Below, in pieces: positions 21,300 to 27,716 of a DNA stretch of 64,000 bases. The position numbers were made by a program, and so were the translations under genes. The notes beneath the pieces are model-generated. The model was given only the letters and a program-made list of their open reading frames with translations, searched no databases and was not told the DNA's origin. The stretch comes from Marchantia polymorpha subsp. ruderalis (taxonomy: Eukaryota; Streptophyta; Marchantiopsida; Marchantiales; Marchantiaceae). The stretch is from contig AP031356.1 in NCBI GenBank assembly GCA_037833965.1, positions 22,900,501 through 22,964,500 on the forward strand. The letters run 5' to 3'. The first letter of the stretch is position 1. The number at the start of each line of letters is the position of its first letter.

Positions 21300-23687
21300 A
21301 TGTCGAAGGTTCCCCAGCTGCGAGTGTCTCCACTCAGGGTGCCGCAGATCGGTCTACGCGCATTTCAAGATGTGCTGTTGAGGCTGAAGCTCGATTTTCT
21401 CCTATGGGGGTGGAATTGGACGTGTCCGGAGATGGTGCGCGAGTATCTGCAGGAGAGACACAAGCCTTCTCGCGGATTTCGCCCACACCCAGAGAGATGG
21501 GACATTTGCAATTGGGCGCAGGTGTTGGGCAGGTGTGCCGGCGAGGAAGGGGATCTCCTCTTCGAGGCCGATAGCGTGAAGGTGTCCCAGGAGGAAGAAG
21601 TCTCTTACAATGAGCTCTTCAAAGTGGCCAGACATCCCAAGAACGGTTTCCGGACACGGGATTACAAGGATCGATTGCGGAGAAATGTCGCGACGGCATT
21701 GCTGCAGATATTGCAGCCGACCAAGACCGCTTACATGCATGGTTGGCAGGTAGAGTTCGTGGAGCTAGTGCTGTCAGGAGCTCCGGTGCATTGGGCACGG
21801 CTCCTGTGGAAGGTGACGCGCCAACATGCGCAAGAAGAGAGGGGAGGAACCCTCAATCATCTATCGCCTTACTTAATCGTGTTTTACCGGGCGATGGGAT
21901 GTTTGACGAATGCTGAGAAAACTCGATTTCCGCAGCTGACCCGGACTTATCCAGGAAGATATTCGAGGGAGGCCGAAGTAGACACAGATCCGGACGAGGA
22001 ACCTGCCAGTACGCCTCCGGCTCCGGCTCCAGCAAGAGCAGCAGAAGAACGTCGAAGTGAGCGCATTCCGCTAAAGCGGAAGTGGGATGAGAGACCTGAG
22101 GACAGGCAGCCGGAAGTGCCAGCTGCGCCGACTCGTGGTCGGCCCACCCCCGAGCCTCACAGTCGACCAAAACAGAGGGCACGCAAAATGCCAACTGTTA
22201 CTGAGGAGACCAGGCGAACTCCGACCCGGCGGAATCTCACACAGGAAGAGATAATCGCTCAGATTCTAGGGAAGACGGCAGATACCTCTGCACAGAAGGC
22301 ACCACGGCCTTCGGGAGGAGATGGACGGACTGACAGCCGGCCGACTGCGAGTCGGATGACTGAAGGTCGACAAGCGGAAGGAAGGCCAACTGAACGGCGC
22401 GTTGAACCGGATAGCAGGCCGGAAGCAGAAGAGAGTTTGGCTGACGAGCCAACAATCCTCAGAGGGTCGTCTTCGGCGGAAGGCACTTCTGGAAGAACGC
22501 CACCAACAAGCAGGCCAAGTGGAGTCAAGACGCGCAGGGTGTATCCGACTCCCAGTCGGACAACTGCTGGTCGGCCGACTGCGAGTCGGACAACAGAGAG
22601 TCAGCCGGATTCGCCGACTGCGAGACGGATGGGGCCAACGACCAGTGTGCGGACGCCTTCGGCGGACGCACCTTCAGCAAGGACACCTTCCGCGCAGATT
22701 GCGCCGGAAGGACAGGCAGCAGAAGCGGGCGGTGCAAGAGTGACAAAAGTCACTGCGGCGTCGACCCCTTCACAAACCGAAGATCGAGCCGGAACAAGGG
22801 CTCAAGCAGTGGGATCTCCCACTGCCCTGGATATTTTAGCAGGCAGTGGAGCAGCAGTCGCAGCGGAAGCTGCTGCGCGCCACAGTTCCAGGGAGTCGCC
22901 AAGGGATTCGGTGGCGACTGAAATCCTCGAGACTGAGGATGAGACGAGCTCGGAAGAGCAAGAAGCGGATTCGGTGCAGAAAACGCCAACAGGGGTGCTG
23001 TGCGAACAGATAGTTCCACTCCTGCGATATCTGGATCGCAAGACATCCAAATACGCAAGTGCTTTAAAACCGCAGTCTTATGTGGAGACTATCAGGAGAA
23101 GGACGAGGAGCAAGGTGGCAAAGTGGGCCTCTAGGTGCGGAGTATATGTGGATAGGAACTCCGCCCTCCGACAACACCTGGCGGTCACACAGAAGCTATA
23201 CCAAGCCTTGCAGCAGCAGAGGGAGGAGGCGGCGACGAAAAGTCAGGCGGATGCCGAGCTAATACGGGAAAAGATCGAGTCGGAATTGCAGGAGGAGCGG
23301 AGACAGAACAAAGTCCTAGCAGCCGAGCTTGCGCGCCAGACGCGCGCCTTAGAAGAAAGTCAAAGAGCCCGCAAGGAGGATGAGGAGTTGCTGTGCAACT
23401 TGCAATCCGAGTGTTCGGATTTGAGGGCACAACGTGCGGGATTAGAAATGCAGCTGGCCGAGGTGGAGAGCAGCTGCAGGGCGCGAGGAGAGTTGGCGGC
23501 AAAGGTGACTCGTTGTCTAAAAGGATACACCCATTGGGAGGTGGCAGCTCAAGAGAGGATCACACTCAGGGAGTTCGAGCTTCGGGCGGCGGCATTGACG
23601 GAAGGTGACAGTCGGAGTCGGCGGCGAGTGGCGAGAAAATTAGAAACCTTCTTGTCGGGTGCGCGCGACACTATGGCGCACTTGTAG
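21300..23687 (+). CDS. LTR (U3)-encoded protein of element A, 5' copy, C-terminally truncated
   Basis: The frame is open from 21,189; I choose the ATG at 21,300 because homology with the family-B protein begins there (RVPQIGLRAF versus RLPQNGLRAF). Layout from that ATG: conserved globular domain, about residues 1-240 (LDFLLWGWN, RTRDYKDR.RR, GGTLNHLSP); acidic then Pro/Ser/Thr/Arg-rich variable region to about 540; acidic patch; conserved EQIVPLLRYLDRK at about 568; heptad-rich coiled coil at about 625-720; conserved CLKGYTHWEV..QE..TLREFELRAA at about 737. A TAG at 23,685-23,687 stands where the 3' LTR copy has CAG and removes about 55 residues of basic tail. No transmembrane segment, zinc knuckle or enzyme motif is visible. 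The N-domain recalls the putative plant transposon protein domain of some Athila/Tat accessory ORFs; that is inference only. Function unknown. Confidence 0.75.
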   Translation: MSKVPQLRVSPLRVPQIGLRAFQDVLLRLKLDFLLWGWNWTCPEMVREYLQERHKPSRGFRPHPERWDICNWAQVLGRCAGEEGDLLFEADSVKVSQEEEVSYNELFKVARHPKNGFRTRDYKDRLRRNVATALLQILQPTKTAYMHGWQVEFVELVLSGAPVHWARLLWKVTRQHAQEERGGTLNHLSPYLIVFYRAMGCLTNAEKTRFPQLTRTYPGRYSREAEVDTDPDEEPASTPPAPAPARAAEERRSERIPLKRKWDERPEDRQPEVPAAPTRGRPTPEPHSRPKQRARKMPTVTEETRRTPTRRNLTQEEIIAQILGKTADTSAQKAPRPSGGDGRTDSRPTASRMTEGRQAEGRPTERRVEPDSRPEAEESLADEPTILRGSSSAEGTSGRTPPTSRPSGVKTRRVYPTPSRTTAGRPTASRTTESQPDSPTARRMGPTTSVRTPSADAPSARTPSAQIAPEGQAAEAGGARVTKVTAASTPSQTEDRAGTRAQAVGSPTALDILAGSGAAVAAEAAARHSSRESPRDSVATEILETEDETSSEEQEADSVQKTPTGVLCEQIVPLLRYLDRKTSKYASALKPQSYVETIRRRTRSKVAKWASRCGVYVDRNSALRQHLAVTQKLYQALQQQREEAATKSQADAELIREKIESELQEERRQNKVLAAELARQTRALEESQRARKEDEELLCNLQSECSDLRAQRAGLEMQLAEVESSCRARGELAAKVTRCLKGYTHWEVAAQERITLREFELRAAALTEGDSRSRRRVARKLETFLSGARDTMAHL

Positions 23688-23888
23688 TCGGAAGTCACCA
23701 CAGCGCTCCGACGCCTGGGGTTACGCAGCCGGTCGGAAAACTGGCAAGGTAGAGATAGTAAGCGGAGCAGTCCGGCGCGCAGGAGGCGCAGCACCGGATC
23801 TGCTGAGTGCAGTAGAGTAGTTTGGTTTCGCGCAGATACTGCGAGTGGTAGATAGGATAGCGTAGTGCTAGTTAGGATCTTTTGAGAG

Positions 23889-23895
23889 TATAAAG
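23889..23895 (+). promoter_or_regulatory. LTR TATA box, element A 5' LTR
   Basis: TATAAAG lies downstream of the LTR ORF. The equivalent position in solo LTRs B1 and B2 is TATAAAA. It probably drives genomic RNA and places the ORF in U3. Confidence 0.75.
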
Positions 23896-23900
23896 TAGAT

Positions 23901-23917
23901 CAAGGCGTTTTGCCTTG
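23901..23917 (+). promoter_or_regulatory. Conserved hairpin after the LTR TATA box
   Basis: CAAGGC-GTTTT-GCCTTG forms a 6-bp stem with a 5-nt loop, 12 nt after the TATA start. B1 and B2 have CCAGGC-GTTTT-GCCTGG at the same distance: an A-T pair replaced by C-G with the loop unchanged. Confidence 0.7.
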
Positions 23918-24596
23918 GGACTCTTCCAGTTTCGGAAGTGCAGATCAGGAACTCACTTTCTTGACGTGTTTGTGCATTTTGGTCCTGGCACCACGTAGAG
24001 AAGCTGCAGCATAGCGAAGTTACCGTATGTTGTAGTTGAAGGCCTTCGGCTGAATGTTCAGAGCTAGCACCCGGTTAGAGACTTGAGTAGTGCGGATCTG
24101 CACCTGCGGGTGATTTCTGATGCTCAGAGCCGGCTGCGAGTTAGATACTTGAACAGTTCCCCCTTACTCCTTCGAGTGACATATCCTGATTGTACTCCTA
24201 CGGGAAGTTTCCCCTGAATGCCAATGTGAAGTTTCATTACTTCGTGTAAACCTTGGTTTGTAATTCAGGTTGTGTGTGTGTTACTGGATCGTGTTTTCAG
24301 TAAGTTCTCAGTCGGGTCTGCACTCCCTGCGTTTGGTGTGATAGTCGAGGGTGACGTCCACGGCGTATGTAGAGGCTTCGTTCCGAAGTGGGAAGTCCAG
24401 TCCGGGTACCCCCGCTAGTTCCTGGCGGAAGGGCAGTAAAAGCCGGAGTGGGAGGCACTACCTGCAGAACCTCTGAGTGAACTTGTGAGACACTTTCCTC
24501 CTGAAATCCGAAGCGGAGGTCCTGACCGACCTCCGAGTTGTGCTTTTTGCCAGTTTCAGGTGTGTGTGTGTGTGTTGAGTGACCACGCTGTACCGT

Positions 24597-24655
24597 GCAT
24601 CCTCCGAGCATCCTCCGAGTTGAGATCCTCCTCCGAGTCGAGCCTCCGAGTCGAG
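24597..24655. repeat. CCTCCGAG direct repeats in U5
   Basis: The octamer CCTCCGAG recurs about five times within 60 bp, after a (TG)7 microsatellite at 24,561. The 3' LTR copy (about 40,680-40,736) has (TG)9. Confidence 0.8.
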
Positions 24656-24832
24656 CATTGCAATATTTCTGGGAGTGACAGTCGCCTAGAATTCAAACTC
24701 TACAAAAGTCTGTTAAACGTGACACTTTTACTCTGTGTGTTGCCTCTGTCCCTGTGGGTTCGATCTTTTTACCACCATACTGCAGTTTTAGCCTTTGGTG
24801 GGTTATTACATAAGGAGCCGACAACTTCTTTT

Positions 24833-24850
24833 TGGCGCCGCTGCCGGGGA
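24833..24850 (+). other. Primer binding site, tRNA-Asp
   Basis: TGGCGCCGCTGCCGGGGA complements the 3' end of plant tRNA-Asp (GTC) with one mismatch (CGCTG for CGTTG). This primer is typical of Athila-like elements. It starts 22 nt after the LTR end rather than the usual 0-5 nt. Confidence 0.85.
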
Positions 24851-24893
24851 CAGTGCGTCAACACCAGAATACTTGAGCAGCAATGCTCGGTGA

Positions 24894-27716
24894 ATGTCGA
24901 CGAGCGATAGTGTGGGAAACCTGAGTGCGAGAGCCACACGGAAACTCCGTCGAGATTCAGAAAAAGCCGTGGAAACCAAACGGCGAACTAAAAAGAAGAC
25001 TCCCGGTGAGGACTCTGCAGAAAGATCGCCATCACCGACTACTGGAAGACAAAGGCGTTCCAGTTCACCTACCGAGAGCATTGAGCTAACAGTTCTATTG
25101 GACATCCCTCCGACAAGAACTCTTCCTGAGTTTGGCCAACCTAGGATCAGTCCGTCGACAGGATCACCGATGGCAGAACATCAAGCCAATCTCCGCCAGG
25201 CGTTTTCCCAACCTACCACCAAACATTCGTATCCAAGATACACGGGAACGGGCGACGACGATGATGCAGATTCATACATAAAGCTCTTCGAGTCTGTCTC
25301 CATCGCCAATCGTGAGACCAGTGATGAAGACAGACTACGAATCTTTCCTAGCCTGCTACGCAGACGAGCGCGTAGCTGGTACAACCATGAGAGCACCGAC
25401 CCCACTGGCATCCGGACCTGGGCTCAGCTCAAGGAAAAGTTTCTGAGGCGATTCCGCGAACTCGGATATGACAGTCGAGTTCTGACCCGGCTTCGAAATC
25501 TTCGACGCGAGCGGAAGGAGAATCTTCGAGACTACACTGAGAGATTCCAAGACCTCCTAGATCGAATTCCGAAGACAGGCCCGGGAGAATCGTACTCGGT
25601 ACAACAGGCAGTGGATTGGTATGTGACAGGGCTCTCAAGAGAAATGGAGACCTTCTGTAGGAGAGGCAAGACTGACACAATCCAAGATGTGATAGCTTCC
25701 GCGGAGACCTTTGAGACGTCAACCCTTGACACTCGAAGACGCGACCGACGGTCGACGAAGAAGAAGTCGCAAGGCGGACGTCGGAAGAGAAGGAACTCGC
25801 CTTCCTCGACAGAAGAATCAAGCTCCTCCGAATCAAGTTCTTCCTCGGAAGAGGACGAGGACTCGTCATCTTCAGAAGAAGAAATACGGAAGAAGAAACG
25901 CAGTGCGATCAAGAAGAAGGATCGAGGTAAGGGAATCCCAGTGAAGACTCAAGGGGACATCGCAGCCAAGGTAGACAACCTGGTGAAGAACTTTGCGGAC
26001 CTGAAAGTTCATGTAGTGGGAGGCCAAGACCGACGTAAATCACCTGCGAGACAACGAGCGAATCTCTGGTGTACTACGTGCGGACAGGTGGGACATGCCA
26101 ACACGGAGTGCATGTCCGCGCGGCCATCTTACCCAGTGAATGCGGTCGAATGGGCACCACAGTGGGAGAACCCCATGTATTATGCTGAGCCGCCTATGTA
26201 TTATGCTGAGCAGGTTGAGGACACCGCCTACTCGGTACAGACAGCTCCAGCTACAACTCCGAACCCACCGGTGCATATACCGCGCTTTGTTCCGAGGGAA
26301 ATGGCGGGTACACTCCCACCAAGACGCATGGCACCTCCAGGCAATCACAACCGACCTCGACCACAATTCGATGGTTGCTACAACTGCGGAGACATGGGGC
26401 ATTACGCGCCAAGCTGTCCCCACCCGAGGAAGCCAATGGGGTATGCACCGTTGTGCAGCAATTGCAAGAAGTCTGGACATACAGTAGCCGAATGTGATCA
26501 GCCACAACTCCCTAGGCCAGCCGTGCGTTTCGTATCGACACCTGGCAAGGAAGAGGTGCAGGTCAACCAGGTAGAACTGAGTCTGGACCCAGCTGAAGAA
26601 AACGAAGTATGGCCAGAGGAAGAAGTAATGTGCGGCCGGGTAGAAACCCGAAGTTCGAAGAGGAGAGGAGAAGGCCATGAGGACACTCGCCGCCTCGAGC
26701 GTAGGGAAGAGAGGAGGAAGTCTAAAGAAGTTAGAGAAGGCCAAAGGAGAACGCCAAGTACACCTCCGGCTATGAGAAACACCCAGCCGGAGCAGAACTC
26801 AGAAAAGGCGAACAGGTATTCGGAAGAGTTCCGGACTCGAGATTACCTTCCGGACATCAAAGATGAGGTGAGTCACCTCATCAAGGAAGCACTGGGCGCC
26901 GGAATGACATCCGACGACCGGAAGGCGGTTAGGCCCCCTACACCACTTCCGACCGCGAGTATAGGGAAACTTCCGGCTGTGACTTCCAACACTCCCTACG
27001 ACATAGTGGAAGACATAGGGAGCCAGAGGGCAAATATTTCCTTCCACCAGTTGTTGGAAGACAATAAGACGTACAGAAGGATGCTGATGCTTTCGTTGCG
27101 CCGACCACGCAAACCCCGAAAAGAGAAACTTCCGGCTGTGTACAGAGTGGAAGGAGGAGACCTGGGACCTCCAGAGATCGAAGTAGAGATCGGAGGCTGC
27201 GTCATACAGAAGGTACCAGTGGACTCCGGCTCGGGCGTGAATATCATGACCGAGGAGACAGCGAACTCCTTGGGGTTCCAGACCTTCGAGCCTACATCCC
27301 GAGTATTGCGACTGGCCGATCAAACACGCAGAATGCCACTAGGAATGTTGAGCAATGTGAGAACCAACATTGGAGGAGTGGACTTTCAACTGTCCTACAT
27401 AATACTGCAACCTCTGATGATGTGCTGCTTGGCAGACCATGGCTATACAATGCCAAAGCAAGGTGTGACTGGAGTAGGAAGAGATTACAGTTCCGTAGCC
27501 CTGCGGACCCTCCGACTGTCATTACCGTACCGTGGACCAAGGTACCCCATGAGGGCGAAACACCTTCCACCACCTCCGGTTACACAACTGGAGGGGAGAC
27601 CAGCTCATCATGCACTTCAGAGACCGAAACGTCGGAGGAATTTGTGGGCTACGTCACTTGCTGCTCCATTGAGGAGGAAGGAGACGAGGTGTATCCGGAT
27701 GAGGAATAGCAACTAG
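24894..27716 (+). CDS. gag: Gag-protease polyprotein of element A, frameshifted in protease
   Basis: The ATG lies 43 nt after the primer site. Features in order: basic/acidic N-terminus; retrotransposon gag capsid region at about residues 80-290 (YPRYTGTGDDDDADSYIKLF, RARSWYNH, YVTGL); a Ser/Glu and Lys-rich stretch at about 300-345; three CCHC zinc knuckles (CTTCGQVGHANTEC, CYNCGDMGHYAPSC, CSNCKKSGHTVAEC) that would bind genomic RNA; an Arg/Glu-rich linker; and an aspartic protease with catalytic DSGSG at about 780. At 27,411-27,413 the sensible frame shifts by -1: the protease continuation (SDDVLLGRPWL) reads in the frame of pol up to a TAG at 27,707. The last about 100 codons of this ORF are therefore out-of-frame overrun. 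A one-base deletion is the simplest cause; no classic slippery heptamer is present. Confidence 0.9.
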   Translation: MSTSDSVGNLSARATRKLRRDSEKAVETKRRTKKKTPGEDSAERSPSPTTGRQRRSSSPTESIELTVLLDIPPTRTLPEFGQPRISPSTGSPMAEHQANLRQAFSQPTTKHSYPRYTGTGDDDDADSYIKLFESVSIANRETSDEDRLRIFPSLLRRRARSWYNHESTDPTGIRTWAQLKEKFLRRFRELGYDSRVLTRLRNLRRERKENLRDYTERFQDLLDRIPKTGPGESYSVQQAVDWYVTGLSREMETFCRRGKTDTIQDVIASAETFETSTLDTRRRDRRSTKKKSQGGRRKRRNSPSSTEESSSSESSSSSEEDEDSSSSEEEIRKKKRSAIKKKDRGKGIPVKTQGDIAAKVDNLVKNFADLKVHVVGGQDRRKSPARQRANLWCTTCGQVGHANTECMSARPSYPVNAVEWAPQWENPMYYAEPPMYYAEQVEDTAYSVQTAPATTPNPPVHIPRFVPREMAGTLPPRRMAPPGNHNRPRPQFDGCYNCGDMGHYAPSCPHPRKPMGYAPLCSNCKKSGHTVAECDQPQLPRPAVRFVSTPGKEEVQVNQVELSLDPAEENEVWPEEEVMCGRVETRSSKRRGEGHEDTRRLERREERRKSKEVREGQRRTPSTPPAMRNTQPEQNSEKANRYSEEFRTRDYLPDIKDEVSHLIKEALGAGMTSDDRKAVRPPTPLPTASIGKLPAVTSNTPYDIVEDIGSQRANISFHQLLEDNKTYRRMLMLSLRRPRKPRKEKLPAVYRVEGGDLGPPEIEVEIGGCVIQKVPVDSGSGVNIMTEETANSLGFQTFEPTSRVLRLADQTRRMPLGMLSNVRTNIGGVDFQLSYIILQPLMMCCLADHGYTMPKQGVTGVGRDYSSVALRTLRLSLPYRGPRYPMRAKHLPPPPVTQLEGRPAHHALQRPKRRRNLWATSLAAPLRRKETRCIRMRNSN
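27413..27709 (+). CDS. C-terminal half of protease, -1 frame, ending at UAG
   Basis: In the frame of pol this encodes SDDVLLGRPWL and the rest of the retropepsin fold, then an acidic Ser/Thr-rich spacer ending at TAG 27,707-27,709. It overlaps the end of the gag ORF. The same frame continues after the stop into reverse transcriptase with no other stop, so protease and RT were one reading frame apart from this codon. Confidence 0.8.
   Translation, partial: SDDVLLGRPWLYNAKARCDWSRKRLQFRSPADPPTVITVPWTKVPHEGETPSTTSGYTTGGETSSSCTSETETSEEFVGYVTCCSIEEEGDEVYPDEE
27707..27715 (+). promoter_or_regulatory. UAG with read-through-type context (TAGCAACTA)
   Basis: TAG followed by CAACTA fits UAG-CARYYA, the type-I read-through consensus known from tobacco mosaic virus. 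It separates protease from reverse transcriptase in one frame. The alternative is simple CAG-to-TAG decay, as seen in the LTR ORFs. Confidence 0.45.

Larger units (their letters stand above)
19943..24810 (+). repeat. 5' LTR of element A (4,868 bp)
   Basis: U3 runs from 19,943 to about 23,915 and carries a long ORF. A TATA box lies at 23,889 and R-U5 occupies the last 0.9 kb. Near the very start (19,955-19,971) a T-rich tract followed by CAG looks like a strong plant 3' splice site; a second such site lies just before the ORF start (21,279-21,290). R-U5 contains an imperfect internal repeat (24,058-24,092 with 24,122-24,157). Confidence 0.95.

Noticed and set aside
21300..23687. U3 ORF as an envelope gene
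   Set aside because: No signal peptide or transmembrane segment; coiled coil plus basic tail instead.
24755..24775. GGGTTCGA-like tRNA B-box motif in U5
   Set aside because: No acceptor stem or A box around it, so not a tRNA gene; probably chance within the LTR.
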